Of a stretch of 64,000 bases of DNA, positions 1-8,025 are shown in pieces. This stretch comes from Microbispora sp. H11081 (lineage in GTDB: Bacteria; Actinomycetota; Actinomycetes; Streptosporangiales; Streptosporangiaceae): the NCBI RefSeq assembly GCF_012999535.1, contig NZ_JABBWV010000005.1, positions 124,001 to 188,000 of the forward strand. The letters run 5' to 3'. Every line of letters begins with the position of its first letter. Positions within the stretch are counted from its first letter, which is position 1. Below the pieces are notes generated by a model. That model saw only the letters and a program-made list of their open reading frames with translations. It did not search any database and was not told the origin of the DNA. The position numbers were made by a program, and so were the translations under genes.

Positions 1-386
1 TAGCGCGGGCACGGCGACAGGGGCGGAACCCCGTCGTTGCCGTCCAGGGGCGTGCCGCACGCGAGGAGCCCCAGCCCCGCGCTCGCGGCGGCCCCGGTGG
101 CCGCGCACCGCAACGCGAGCAGATCGCCGTGCAGGTCCGCCAGGCTGACGTGCACGGTGCTGTTGCTTTCCAGTTGGAACTGCGTCAGTTCGAACACCAG
201 CCGGTCCGCCCCCGGCCCTGCCGCCCGCTCGCGGACCTCCCGCGCCGCCGGGACGACCCGTCCGGTTCGCGGGTCGGCGAGCAGGAACTCCTCCTCGACC
301 CCGAGCGTGAGCGTCGCTGGACGTACGGCTGGCTGCGTGACGACGTGCAGGGTGTCGAACCGGACCTCCCTTGTCACGTCCGCCAT
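1..386 (-). CDS. Carboxylate-amine ligase, GCS2/YbdK family (N-terminal part, cut by window edge)
   Basis: Only the first 128 codons lie in the window; the gene runs off the left edge. The family makes gamma-glutamyl-type amide bonds with ATP, and YbdK members have weak glutamate-cysteine ligase activity. The family signature is visible: LTLGVEEEFLLADPRTGRVV near residues 27-46, then FELTQFQLESNS around residue 75. The ATG at 384-386 has a purine-rich stretch (AGAGAAGA) about 6-13 bases upstream. The true substrate cannot be told from this fragment. In actinomycetes such genes are usually annotated glutamate-cysteine ligase-like, although these bacteria use mycothiol rather than glutathione. 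Confidence 0.85.
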   Translation of the reverse strand, partial: MADVTREVRFDTLHVVTQPAVRPATLTLGVEEEFLLADPRTGRVVPAAREVRERAAGPGADRLVFELTQFQLESNSTVHVSLADLHGDLLALRCAATGAAASAGLGLLACGTPLDGNDGVPPLSPCPR

Positions 387-576
387 GAGCGATCTTCTCT
401 GAGGAGGGGTCCAGTCGGTCAGTCCACCCGTCCCCTAAACCATGGGGCGAAAAACCATATATGGCGTTTCTTGGCGTAGGGGCATCTCAGGGGGTCGTAC
501 ACCCCGGCTACGCGGCGTCACTGCCCTAGACTGGCGGCTGGCCGGAGCCCCGGCCGCGTTGTAGCGTCCGCCCGAG
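387..576. promoter_or_regulatory. Divergent intergenic region with palindrome CCATATATGG
   Basis: This 190-bp gap separates the leftward ligase gene from the rightward anti-sigma antagonist, so it should hold promoters for both. A perfect 10-bp palindrome, CCATATATGG, lies at 455-464 inside an AT-rich patch (about 447-470) that stands out from the GC-rich surroundings. I cannot assign a regulator or a confident -35/-10 pair. Confidence 0.35.
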
Positions 577-960
577 GTGTCTCCCGTGACCGCCGCCGTC
601 GTACTGACCCCCGTGTCCGTCCCCGTCGCCGACCACGTGCTGGTCGCCGCGCTCGACGGCGCCCTGGACTACACGAACGCCGAACGGCTGCGCCTGGACG
701 TCGAGACGGCCCTCGGCGAGGATCGGGGCGAGCTCGTCCTCGACCTGAGCCTGCTGAGCTTCTGCGACTCCACGGGCATCCGCGTCCTGCTGTCGATGCG
801 CAAGCTGCTGGCGGAGCGGAACGGCGCCGTGACGCTGGCGGGCATGAACCCGCGGCTCACGAGGATCTTCAGAACCACCGGGCTGATCAACGCCTTCGCG
901 GTCGCTCCCGGCCTCCCTGAGGCCCTCGAGATGGTCGGCGCCCGGACCACCCCCAGGTGA
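577..960 (+). CDS. STAS-domain anti-sigma factor antagonist (RsbV/SpoIIAA type)
   Basis: A 127-residue single STAS-domain protein. The central motif CDSTGIRVLL (about residues 64-73) carries the serine that partner kinases phosphorylate in this family; unphosphorylated antagonist binds the anti-sigma kinase and frees the sigma factor. The start is GTG at 577, with another GTG three codons on. It is followed after 83 bp by a serine-kinase-type ATPase on the same strand, the expected partner. No sigma factor gene adjoins the pair, so the target sigma is unknown. Confidence 0.88.
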   Translation: MSPVTAAVVLTPVSVPVADHVLVAALDGALDYTNAERLRLDVETALGEDRGELVLDLSLLSFCDSTGIRVLLSMRKLLAERNGAVTLAGMNPRLTRIFRTTGLINAFAVAPGLPEALEMVGARTTPR

Positions 961-1043
961 AGGCATCGGACGGGCAACAAGACGGTAGCCTCGGAGGCAT
1001 CGGGCGGCAGCCCCAGCCGGGAAGGCAGCGGCGAGGAGGACAG

Positions 1044-1475
1044 GTGGCGGATCACCGCCGGCAGTGGCCGATAACGGATGATCTCGCGGCGCTGCGCGAG
1101 AACATCCAGCGGTACGCCGTGCAGGCAGGCCTCACCGGCCCCCGGCTGGACGACCTCGTCATCGCCGCCAACGAGGCCGCCATCAACGTGCTGGAGCACG
1201 GTGGAGGCACCGGCACGCTCGCGATCTCCTGCGACGGCGGCGTGGTCGCCGTCGACGTCGCCGACCGTGTCGGCGTGCTGCGGCCGGGTTCGGTGCCGGG
1301 CGAGCGGCCCGGCGGTCGCACCGACCGCGGCTTCGGACTGTGGCTCATGGGCGAACTGTGCGACTCGGTGACCATCGACCATGTCCCCGGTCAGTCGACC
1401 GTCAGGCTGTCCATGCGGGTGGACGACGATCCGGCCGCGGGCGCCACCTCCCTGCGTGGCGCCCACTCGGGCTGA
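1044..1475 (+). CDS. Anti-sigma factor serine kinase, HATPase_c (RsbW/SpoIIAB-like)
   Basis: The frame is open from 957, but the start is placed at GTG 1044 because GAGGAGGA lies just upstream (1033-1040) and the extra N-terminus is low-complexity. This gives 143 residues. It is a GHKL ATPase: the N-box reads VIAANEAAINVLEHG and the G-box RTDRGFGLWLM, both intact. In this family the protein binds a sigma factor and phosphorylates its STAS antagonist, here very probably the product of 577-960. The short tail after the G-box has no extra domain. Confidence 0.86.
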   Translation: MADHRRQWPITDDLAALRENIQRYAVQAGLTGPRLDDLVIAANEAAINVLEHGGGTGTLAISCDGGVVAVDVADRVGVLRPGSVPGERPGGRTDRGFGLWLMGELCDSVTIDHVPGQSTVRLSMRVDDDPAAGATSLRGAHSG

Positions 1476-1527
1476 GCGGGCGGCGCGGACCCAGGAAACC
1501 ATCCCGGCCTGCCCTTGGTTGACCCCG

Positions 1528-1544
1528 GGGATCGTCCCGATCCC
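1528..1544. terminator. Possible hairpin terminator after the anti-sigma pair
   Basis: GGGATCG-TCC-CGATCCC forms a perfect 7-bp stem with a 3-base loop, 53 bp after the kinase stop codon. There is no T-run, which is usual for actinomycete terminators, but the stem is short, so the call is tentative. Confidence 0.35.
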
Positions 1545-1620
1545 GTAAACCTGGTCTCCAGGGCTCTCCGGCCGTCTTAACCTGGGTCCGCGACCACCTT
1601 TCCTCAAGGCTGCTGGACGG

Positions 1621-1809
1621 CTACCTGAGGTATGCCCATGACGCGGCGGCAACCGCGATCAGGGCGCAGAGGCGGATGGTCCGGGGTGTGCTGTCAACCA
1701 CGTCCCGGACCGCTCTGGCCACCTCGGCGATCCACGAGCCGAATTCCGGGTCGTGAATGCGCCCTTCGATACGGCGTCCCGCGCTCGCGCGGGGCCTGAT
1801 AGCAGTCAT
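1621..1809 (-). CDS. Small protein with C-terminal membrane segment, function unknown
   Basis: A 62-residue ORF starting at ATG 1809 with a strong purine-rich ribosome site (GGGAGGGGG) about 5 bases upstream. The N-terminal half is basic and hydrophilic. Residues about 43-60 (TIRLCALIAVAAASWAYL) form one hydrophobic segment close to the C-terminus, as in tail-anchored small membrane proteins. I do not recognise a family. The good ribosome site and high third-position GC argue for a real gene; its short length argues for caution. Confidence 0.5.
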   Translation of the reverse strand: MTAIRPRASAGRRIEGRIHDPEFGSWIAEVARAVRDVVDSTPRTIRLCALIAVAAASWAYLR

Positions 1810-2313
1810 CGGGGCCCCCTCCCCATGTGCGCTGTCCGGGAACGACTCCCGGACGTCTCGATCGGCCCGATCAGGAATCCGTTCCCAGCCGGTACGGAGC
1901 GCTCCATGGGCGGAATCCCCGCCGCCGCAGCGCCGCCGACCCGGTTGGAGGGATTCCGGACCTTTCCCCGATGTTCACAGGTGAGCCGCCGTGCACGCAA
2001 CGAATGCGAGCGACATTCGGGGTTCCGTACGAAGAGTGACGATCAGATAACAGCTTGCGATAGCTTTTGGTCCTGATATGTCCTGCAACGCGTAGTTAGC
2101 TGTCCGATTTGTCCGTCGCCCTTTCCGGAATTTTGGGTCAGCGCGCGACACGCCGTCATTTGTCTCAGAGGACGGCATCGGGCGGCATATCCGGGCGATC
2201 GGATGGGGGCACCGGAGGCAATGTTACCGAACGTGACGCCACGGTCACGCCATGCGGAGCGGGCGGCGCGGCCGGACGGCCTCCCGGCGGGCGCCGCGAC
2301 CAGCCCGCCCGCG
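1810..2313. other. 504-bp intergenic region, no convincing gene
   Basis: The region contains short ORFs on both strands, but none has actinomycete-like third-position GC together with a ribosome site. The stretch 2000-2170 is distinctly AT-richer than its neighbours. It presumably carries the promoter of the small membrane protein gene that starts at 1809. I see no RNA gene. Confidence 0.4.
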
Positions 2314-3360
2314 TTACGGACGCGTGCCCGTGCCCGTCGTGACCTCCTTGAGCCGATTCCGGCCCGAGTCGGGCGCGAGCGGCGGGGTCTCCATGCCGGC
2401 GCCGCCCCGCATGCCCTCGATCACCGTGCGCAGCGCCTCCACGGCGTCGTGCCCCGGCCGCCAGCCCAGTTCCTCACGGGCGCGGGTGGTGTCCATGATC
2501 GGAATCTGCAGGACCATCTCCACCATGCCGGGCGAGGCGGGGATCAGCCGCAGGTGCCAGCCCGCCGACACCGCCGTGCGCACCACGGCGGCCGGGACGG
2601 GCACCCGCCGCGCCCCGAGCAGGTCCGCCAGCACGGCGGGGTCGATCACCGGATCGGCGGCCAGGTTGAACGCCCCCCGCACGTCGCGGGTGAGCGCCAG
2701 CCGGAACGCCTCGCCCGCGTCCCGCGAGTGCAGCGCCTGGAACCGCAGGCGCGGCAGGTCCGGCACGAACGGGAGCAACTCCGGGCGCACCAGGCGCCGC
2801 GGCAGGAACGGCCCGGCGAACAGCCGCCGCTGCTCGGTCGCCGCCTCCTCCTTGAAGATGAACCCCGGCCGCATCCGCACCACGCGGATTTCCGGGTGGT
2901 CGCGCTCGAAGATGTCGAGCACGCGCTCGACGTAGGCCTTCTCCCGGCCGTACGCGGCGTTCGGCCAGCCGTGGGTCGGCCAGGACTCGTCGACCGGCGG
3001 GCTCTTGGGCCCGGGGGAGTACGCCCCGACCGACGAGGAGTGCACGAGCACCGAGACCCCGGCGCGCGCCGCGGCGTCGAAGACGCGCGTGCTCCCGATC
3101 ACGTTGGACCTCCACGTGGCGACCGGGTCGTGCGTGGGCTGGAAGAGCCAGGCCAGGTGCACGACCGCGTCGGCGCCCGCGAAGATCGGGTCGAGGTCGT
3201 CCCGGTAGACGTCGGCCGTACGCCATTCGGTCTTCGCCGGGCGCCAGTCCGGCATCCGCCTGGCCACCCCGACGATCGAGGTCACGCCGGCCTCCGACTC
3301 GAGGGAGGTGAGCACGCTCGTGCCGACGTTCCCGCTCGCGCCAACCACGACAACTCGCAT
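2314..3360 (-). CDS. NAD-dependent epimerase/dehydratase family protein (extended SDR)
   Basis: A 348-residue extended short-chain dehydrogenase. The Rossmann motif GASGNVG is at residues 7-13 and the catalytic Tyr-x3-Lys appears as YGREK near residue 140, after VHSSSVGAYSP, which supplies the serine. Length and motifs fit sugar-nucleotide epimerases and related NAD(P)-dependent enzymes; the C-terminal substrate domain does not let me name the substrate. It starts at ATG 3360, divergent from the NERD-pseudokinase gene, and ends in a poorly conserved tail rich in T and G. Confidence 0.82.
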   Translation of the reverse strand: MRVVVVGASGNVGTSVLTSLESEAGVTSIVGVARRMPDWRPAKTEWRTADVYRDDLDPIFAGADAVVHLAWLFQPTHDPVATWRSNVIGSTRVFDAAARAGVSVLVHSSSVGAYSPGPKSPPVDESWPTHGWPNAAYGREKAYVERVLDIFERDHPEIRVVRMRPGFIFKEEAATEQRRLFAGPFLPRRLVRPELLPFVPDLPRLRFQALHSRDAGEAFRLALTRDVRGAFNLAADPVIDPAVLADLLGARRVPVPAAVVRTAVSAGWHLRLIPASPGMVEMVLQIPIMDTTRAREELGWRPGHDAVEALRTVIEGMRGGAGMETPPLAPDSGRNRLKEVTTGTGTRP

Positions 3361-3510
3361 GAAATACTCCGTTTCCGGACACTCGCCGACACAAACCCGC
3401 TTACCGGCCTCACTCGGTCACTCCCCGGCACGACGGCGATCATGCGACCCGGCGCGCCGGGCGCCAGATGTGGGAACTCCAGATTTCCCCTGGGACAATG
3501 CGGGGGAATC

Positions 3511-3533
3511 AGCGGTAGTGCGGGAATACCGCT
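3511..3533. promoter_or_regulatory. Inverted repeat upstream of the NERD-pseudokinase gene
   Basis: AGCGGTA-N9-TACCGCT is a perfect 7-bp inverted repeat about 50 bp before the ATG at 3584. Its size and place suit a dimeric repressor site or a leader hairpin. It also supports the downstream start, since it would otherwise be inside the coding region. Confidence 0.4.
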
Positions 3534-3583
3534 ATCTAGGAGGATCAAGTTCTCAATCTGGTCAGAGAGGCGGAGTAGCGGAG

Positions 3584-4987
3584 ATGGCTCAGATCGTCGG
3601 TGGCGGACGCCCCGTCAATGACGCCGAGCGAAGGGTCATCGCGCACCTGCGGGACAACGCCCCTGACGACTGGCTGCTGCTGCACAACATCGAGGTGCCG
3701 CGCGGCGCCGACCTGTTCGAGGTGGACGTGGTCGTGCTCACCGGCCACTCCCTCGTGGTGATCGACGTGAAGGGGGCCAGGGGCCGGTTCGAGGTGTCGG
3801 GCACCCGGTGGTTCCCCCAGCACCGGGAGGCGTTCGGCTCACCCGTGGCCAAGCTGCGCGGCACCGCCCGGGCGCTGAAGGGCCTGCTGATCGAGGAGCA
3901 CCGCGAACTGGAACGGCTGTACGTCGACAACGTGGTGGTGCTGACCGCCCCTGGAGCCGTCCTCGTCGACCCCAGCGGCCGCGACGCCCGCCACGTCACC
4001 ACCATCGCCGGGCTCATCCCCATGCTCAGCGACGCGTCCCGGGTCAGGCACGGATGCAGCAGGGACGCCGGGCCGTACCGGACCGCGATCATCGAGGCGC
4101 TGAACGGCACCGTGCGCCGCTCGACCGCGCCGCCGCGCTTCGGCAACTGGGAGGTGGAGGAGCAACTCGGCGGCGACAGCCGGGTCACCGAGTATCGCGC
4201 GGTCAACGCGACCGCCCCCACCAGTGGAACCGTGCTGCTGCGGGTCTACCGCGCCGACCCGCTGGCCGAGCAGCGGCGGCGGGTCGCCGAGCAGCGCAGG
4301 ATCGCCAACGCCTACCAGTCGCTCGCCAAGATCCCGCCGCACCCCTGCGTCGTACGCTCGCGGGACTTCTTCGCCATCGACGACGAGAGCCGGTTCGTGC
4401 TCGTGCTCGACGACGTGCACGGGCAGGCGCTGCACCTGCATCTGACCGGGCGGAAGCTGGGCATCGACGCCAAGCTCGGCGTGATGGAGGACATGCTGGA
4501 CGGCCTCGCCCACGTCCACGCCAACAACGTCATCCACCGCTCGCTGACCCCCGCCTGCGTGCTCGTCACCGACGACGGCAACGCGCTGCTGACCGGTTTC
4601 GACTACGCCAAGCCCGGCGCGCGCAAGCACACCGTGGCCAACGAGCTGCCGAACATCCTCGACGTCCACTACGTCGCCCCCGAGTGCCGGGCCAGGCCCG
4701 ACCGGATGACCCCCGCCGCCGACGTGTACTCGGCCGGGGTGATCGCCTTCCAGCTCCTGACCGGCGAGCTGCCCGTGCCGGGCGTGGACGCCGAGCCGGA
4801 CGCCGGCGGCGTCGCCCCCGAGGTCATGGACCTCGTGCGGCGGATGCGCGACCCCACGCCGGCCAAGCGCCCGGACGCGGCCACGGCCCTCGCCGAGTTG
4901 CGGGTGGCCCGCGACGCGCAGCCCCGGCGGCGCGCCCCGCTGGGCGGCAGGCTCAGGAACGCCCTGCGCCGCCTGTCCCGCCACTGA
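3584..4987 (+). CDS. NERD nuclease-like domain fused to a degenerate protein kinase (pseudokinase)
   Basis: 467 residues from ATG 3584; the frame stays open further upstream, but that part overlaps the divergent epimerase. Residues about 10-75 are a NERD domain: VDVVV with D48, and VIDVKGARG with D61-x-K63, match the PD-(D/E)xK nuclease core. Residues about 185-445 have a Ser/Thr kinase fold, but every catalytic motif is altered: no GxGxxG loop (LGGDSR), VLLRV in place of VAIK, HRSLTPACVL in place of HRDLKPxNVL (Ser320 for the catalytic Asp), and GFDYAK in place of DFGxAK (Gly338). The APE-like motif APECRARP remains. The family occurs in phage-defence proteins such as PglW, but no defence neighbours are seen here. 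Confidence 0.85.
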   Translation: MAQIVGGGRPVNDAERRVIAHLRDNAPDDWLLLHNIEVPRGADLFEVDVVVLTGHSLVVIDVKGARGRFEVSGTRWFPQHREAFGSPVAKLRGTARALKGLLIEEHRELERLYVDNVVVLTAPGAVLVDPSGRDARHVTTIAGLIPMLSDASRVRHGCSRDAGPYRTAIIEALNGTVRRSTAPPRFGNWEVEEQLGGDSRVTEYRAVNATAPTSGTVLLRVYRADPLAEQRRRVAEQRRIANAYQSLAKIPPHPCVVRSRDFFAIDDESRFVLVLDDVHGQALHLHLTGRKLGIDAKLGVMEDMLDGLAHVHANNVIHRSLTPACVLVTDDGNALLTGFDYAKPGARKHTVANELPNILDVHYVAPECRARPDRMTPAADVYSAGVIAFQLLTGELPVPGVDAEPDAGGVAPEVMDLVRRMRDPTPAKRPDAATALAELRVARDAQPRRRAPLGGRLRNALRRLSRH

Positions 4988-5111
4988 CTCACCGATCGGT
5001 CGTTTCCGGGGCCTCCCGGCCTCCCGGCCCGTCGCCGGGAGGCCGATCGACGTCGAGAACGGGACCTTCGTCCCTAACCCGCCCGCCTGTCGATCCCGCA
5101 GGCTTGCAGAC

Positions 5112-5519
5112 ATGAAGCTCGACTCGGCCGGCCTGGAGATCCTCAGCGGAGGAGAATGTCTGGACCTGCTGGCCTCCGCCCCCATCGGCAGGATCGTCTT
5201 CACCGATCGTGCCCTCCCCGCCGTCCAGCCGGTCAACTTCTGCCTGCTCGACGGGAACATCATCATCCGCACCGCCGCGGGTTCCAAGCTGGCCGCCGCC
5301 GCGCGCAACGCCATCGTCGCCTTCGAGGCCGACGACTTCGACGCGTCGTGCCGTACGGGGTGGTCGGTGACCGCGGTGGGCCCGGCCCGCGCGGTCTCGG
5401 AGCCGGAGGAGATCGCCCGCCTGTCGCGGCTGCCGCTCACCCCGTGGGTGCCCGGGAACCGTGACCACTTCATCGTCATGGCTCCCGAGCAGATCTCCGG
5501 CCGCCGGCTCAGCGCGTGA
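5112..5519 (+). CDS. Pyridoxamine 5'-phosphate oxidase-like flavin-binding protein
   Basis: A 135-residue protein of the split-barrel PNPOx-like superfamily. The N-terminal LASAPIGRIVFTDRALPAVQ followed by PVNFCLLDGNIIIRTAAGSKL is typical of this fold in actinomycetes, where members bind FMN, F420 or haem. Family members are often called PPOx class or nitroimidazole-reductase-like proteins. Its 3' end overlaps the convergent cydB gene by 11 bp (5509-5519). The substrate is unknown. Confidence 0.78.
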   Translation: MKLDSAGLEILSGGECLDLLASAPIGRIVFTDRALPAVQPVNFCLLDGNIIIRTAAGSKLAAAARNAIVAFEADDFDASCRTGWSVTAVGPARAVSEPEEIARLSRLPLTPWVPGNRDHFIVMAPEQISGRRLSA

Positions 5520-6483
5520 CCGTCAGACGCCGGCGGAACACCCAGTAGGTCCACGCCTGGTAGGCGAGGACCACCGGCGTGAAGATCGCCGCGACCCACG
5601 TCATGACGCCCAGCGTGTACGGCGTGGACGCGGCGTTCTGCACGGTCAGGCTGTTGGCGGGGTCGAGCGCGGGCATGACGTCCGGCCACAGTCCGCCGAA
5701 CAGCGTGACCGTGACCGCGACGATCGCGGCGGCGTTGGCGGCGAAGGCCCAGCCGTCACTGCCGCGCAGCGTCGCGACGAGCGCCCCGGCGATGCCCGCC
5801 GCGGCGACCGCCACGCTCGCCCAGGTGCCCGCGGTGCCGGTCATGAGCTGGGTGATCAGCAGGAACGTCCCGCCCAGGACGAGGGCGGCCAGGCCGGTCC
5901 ACCTGGCGGCCGTCCTCGCCCTGTCGCGCAGCTCACCGGTCGTCTTCAACGCGGTGAACACGGCGCCGTGCAGGGTGAAGAGCGCCAGCGTGGCCAGGCC
6001 GCCCAGCAGCGCGTACGGGTTCAGCAGGGTGAGCAGCCCGCCGGTGTACTCGTGGTCGGCGTCCAGCGGGACGCCCCGCACGATGTTGGCGAAGGCCACG
6101 CCCCACAGGAAGGCCGGGCCGAGCGAGCCCCAGAAGAACGCCCGGTCCCAGCCCCGGGTGCTGTCGCTCTTCGACCGGTACTCCAGGGCGACCCCGCGCA
6201 CGATCAGGGCCAGCAGGATCAGGAAGAGCGGCAGGTAGAAGCCGCTGAACAGGGTGGCGTACCACTCGGGGAAGGCGGCGAACGTCGCACCCCCCGCGAC
6301 CAGCAGCCACACCTCGTTGCCGTCCCAGACCGGGCCGATGGAGCGCACGAGCGTGCCGCGCTCGGCCTCGTCGCGGCCCAGCACCGGCAGCAGGATGCCG
6401 ACGCCGAAGTCGAACCCCTCCAGCACGAAGTAGCCCGTCCAGAGGACGGCGATGAGCAGGAACCAGACGGTGGTGAGTTCCAT
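5509..6483 (-). CDS. cydB: Cytochrome bd ubiquinol/menaquinol oxidase subunit II
   Basis: A 324-residue integral membrane protein with about eight to nine hydrophobic segments. It begins MELTTVWFLLIAVLWTGYFV and continues LEGFDFGVGILLP, the hallmark N-terminus of CydB; RSIGPVWDGNEVWLLVAGGA follows near residue 48. It pairs with CydA to form the oxygen-reducing bd oxidase of the cytoplasmic membrane. It lies 12 bp downstream of cydA on the same strand. No cydDC exporter genes follow within the window. Confidence 0.95.
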   Translation of the reverse strand: MELTTVWFLLIAVLWTGYFVLEGFDFGVGILLPVLGRDEAERGTLVRSIGPVWDGNEVWLLVAGGATFAAFPEWYATLFSGFYLPLFLILLALIVRGVALEYRSKSDSTRGWDRAFFWGSLGPAFLWGVAFANIVRGVPLDADHEYTGGLLTLLNPYALLGGLATLALFTLHGAVFTALKTTGELRDRARTAARWTGLAALVLGGTFLLITQLMTGTAGTWASVAVAAAGIAGALVATLRGSDGWAFAANAAAIVAVTVTLFGGLWPDVMPALDPANSLTVQNAASTPYTLGVMTWVAAIFTPVVLAYQAWTYWVFRRRLTVTR

Positions 6484-6495
6484 GACGGCGGTCCT

Positions 6496-7884
6496 TCAGT
6501 AGGAGAGTGCGGGGAGAGCGGGCACGTCCTCGCCGGCCGCGTCCTCGGGCTCGGGCCCCTTGCGGATGAACTTCAGCAGCAGGCGGACCTCGATGACCGC
6601 GAGCACGGCGTAGACCAGCGTGAAGCCGACCAGGGTGATGGCGACCTCGACGACGTCGGAGCCGGGGGAGACGGCGGACGCGGTCCGCATGATGCCGAAC
6701 ACGGTCCACGGCTGGCGGCCCATCTCGGTGAAGATCCACCCGAGCGTGTTGGCCAGGAAGGGAAGGCCGATGCCGAACACGGCGGCCCGGTACACCCAGG
6801 GGTTGGCCGGCATCCGTCCGCGCCTGGTCAGCCACAGCCCGGCCAGCGCGAGCAGCCCGGCCAGCGCGCCGAAGCCGATCATCAGCCGGAACGACCAGTA
6901 CGCGAGGCCGACGACGGGCCGGTAGTCGCCGGGGCCGTACATCGCCTCATACCTGGCCTGGATGTCGTTGATGCCCTCGACCTTGCCGTCCAGGGTGTTG
7001 GTGGACAGCAGGCTCAGGCCGTAGGGGATCTGGACGTTGATGTGGTTGCGGCCGTTCTCCACGTCGCCGACCGCGAAGATGGAGAAGCCCGCGGAGGTCT
7101 CGTCCTCCCACAGGGCCTCGGCGGCGGCCATCTTCATGGGCTGCTGCTCCGTCATGATCTGCGCCTGCCAGTGGCCGCTCAGCATCACGCCCGCGGACGC
7201 GACCAGCGTGACCGCCAGGGCGGTGCGGGCGGACTTCCGGAACAGGTCCTTCTCGCGCCCGCGCGCGAGTTGCCAGGCGCTCACGCCGATGACGAACGCC
7301 CCCGCCGACACGAACGCGCCGAAGATGACGTGGGGAAACGCCGCGAGGGTGGTCGAGTTGGTCAGCACGGCCCAGATGTCGGTGAGCTCGGCGCGCCCGG
7401 TGACGGGGTTGAGCCGGTAGCCGACCGGGTGCTGCATCCACGAGTTCGCCGCGAGGATGAAGTACGCCGAGAGGTTGGTGCCGATCGCGGCCAGCCAGAT
7501 CGTGGCGAGATGGACCCTCTTCGGCAGCTTGTCCCAGCCGAATATCCACAGGCCGAGGAAGGTGGACTCCAGGAAGAAGGCCATCAGTCCCTCCATCGCC
7601 AGCGGCGCGCCGAACACGTCCCCGACGAACCGCGAGTAGGCGCTCCAGTTCATCCCGAACTGGAACTCCTGGACGATGCCCGTGACGACGCCCATCGCGA
7701 AGTTGATCAGGAAGAGCCTGCCCCAGAACTTCGTCATCCGCAGATACGCCGCGTTCCCCGTACGGTGCCAGGCCGTTTGGAAACCGGCCACCAGGACCGA
7801 CAATCCGATGGTCAGAGGCACGAACAGGAAGTGGTAGACGGTCGTGATGCCGAACTGCCACCGAGACAGGTCAAGGACGTCCAT
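6496..7884 (-). CDS. cydA: Cytochrome bd ubiquinol/menaquinol oxidase subunit I
   Basis: The start is set at ATG 7884, with GGAG upstream, giving 462 residues beginning MDVLDLSRWQFGITTVYHFL. An upstream in-frame extension to 7980 lacks family similarity. His near residue 18 belongs to the haem ligand region, and GRQPWTVFG (about residues 388-396) is the conserved motif of the quinol-binding side. The Q-loop region is short, as in other Gram-positive CydA proteins. It carries haems b558, b595 and d and oxidises menaquinol under low oxygen. First gene of cydAB. Confidence 0.95.
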   Translation of the reverse strand: MDVLDLSRWQFGITTVYHFLFVPLTIGLSVLVAGFQTAWHRTGNAAYLRMTKFWGRLFLINFAMGVVTGIVQEFQFGMNWSAYSRFVGDVFGAPLAMEGLMAFFLESTFLGLWIFGWDKLPKRVHLATIWLAAIGTNLSAYFILAANSWMQHPVGYRLNPVTGRAELTDIWAVLTNSTTLAAFPHVIFGAFVSAGAFVIGVSAWQLARGREKDLFRKSARTALAVTLVASAGVMLSGHWQAQIMTEQQPMKMAAAEALWEDETSAGFSIFAVGDVENGRNHINVQIPYGLSLLSTNTLDGKVEGINDIQARYEAMYGPGDYRPVVGLAYWSFRLMIGFGALAGLLALAGLWLTRRGRMPANPWVYRAAVFGIGLPFLANTLGWIFTEMGRQPWTVFGIMRTASAVSPGSDVVEVAITLVGFTLVYAVLAVIEVRLLLKFIRKGPEPEDAAGEDVPALPALSY

Positions 7885-7940
7885 GGGGGCTCCACAGTCA
7901 TGAGGGACGTCTGAAGCCTGGCCGAGACGCGTTCTCTCCC

Positions 7941-7960
7941 CCAGGGCTACCGGACCCTGG
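7941..7960. promoter_or_regulatory. Inverted repeat upstream of cydA
   Basis: CCAGGG-N8-CCCTGG lies 57-76 bp before the cydA start in the divergent gap with the kinase-like gene at 8026. It does not resemble the TGTGA-N6-TCACA half-sites of Rex or Crp-type regulators that often control cyd genes, so no regulator is assigned. Confidence 0.3.
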
Positions 7961-8025
7961 CAGGAGGGGACCTTCGTCACGAGCCACTAGGGACTGTTGG
8001 CGATGATTGGGGCAATGATTGAGGG

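Noticed and set aside
1975-2178. A 67-codon minus-strand frame in the 1.8-2.3 kb gap
   Set aside because: Third codon positions are not GC-rich, there is no ribosome site and no recognisable motif; probably chance in an AT-richer gap.
5461-7914. An 817-codon open frame on the plus strand opposite cydAB
   Set aside because: It is antisense to two clear membrane proteins, is made of E/Q/R/G-rich text typical of mirror frames in high-GC DNA, and has no domain or ribosome site.
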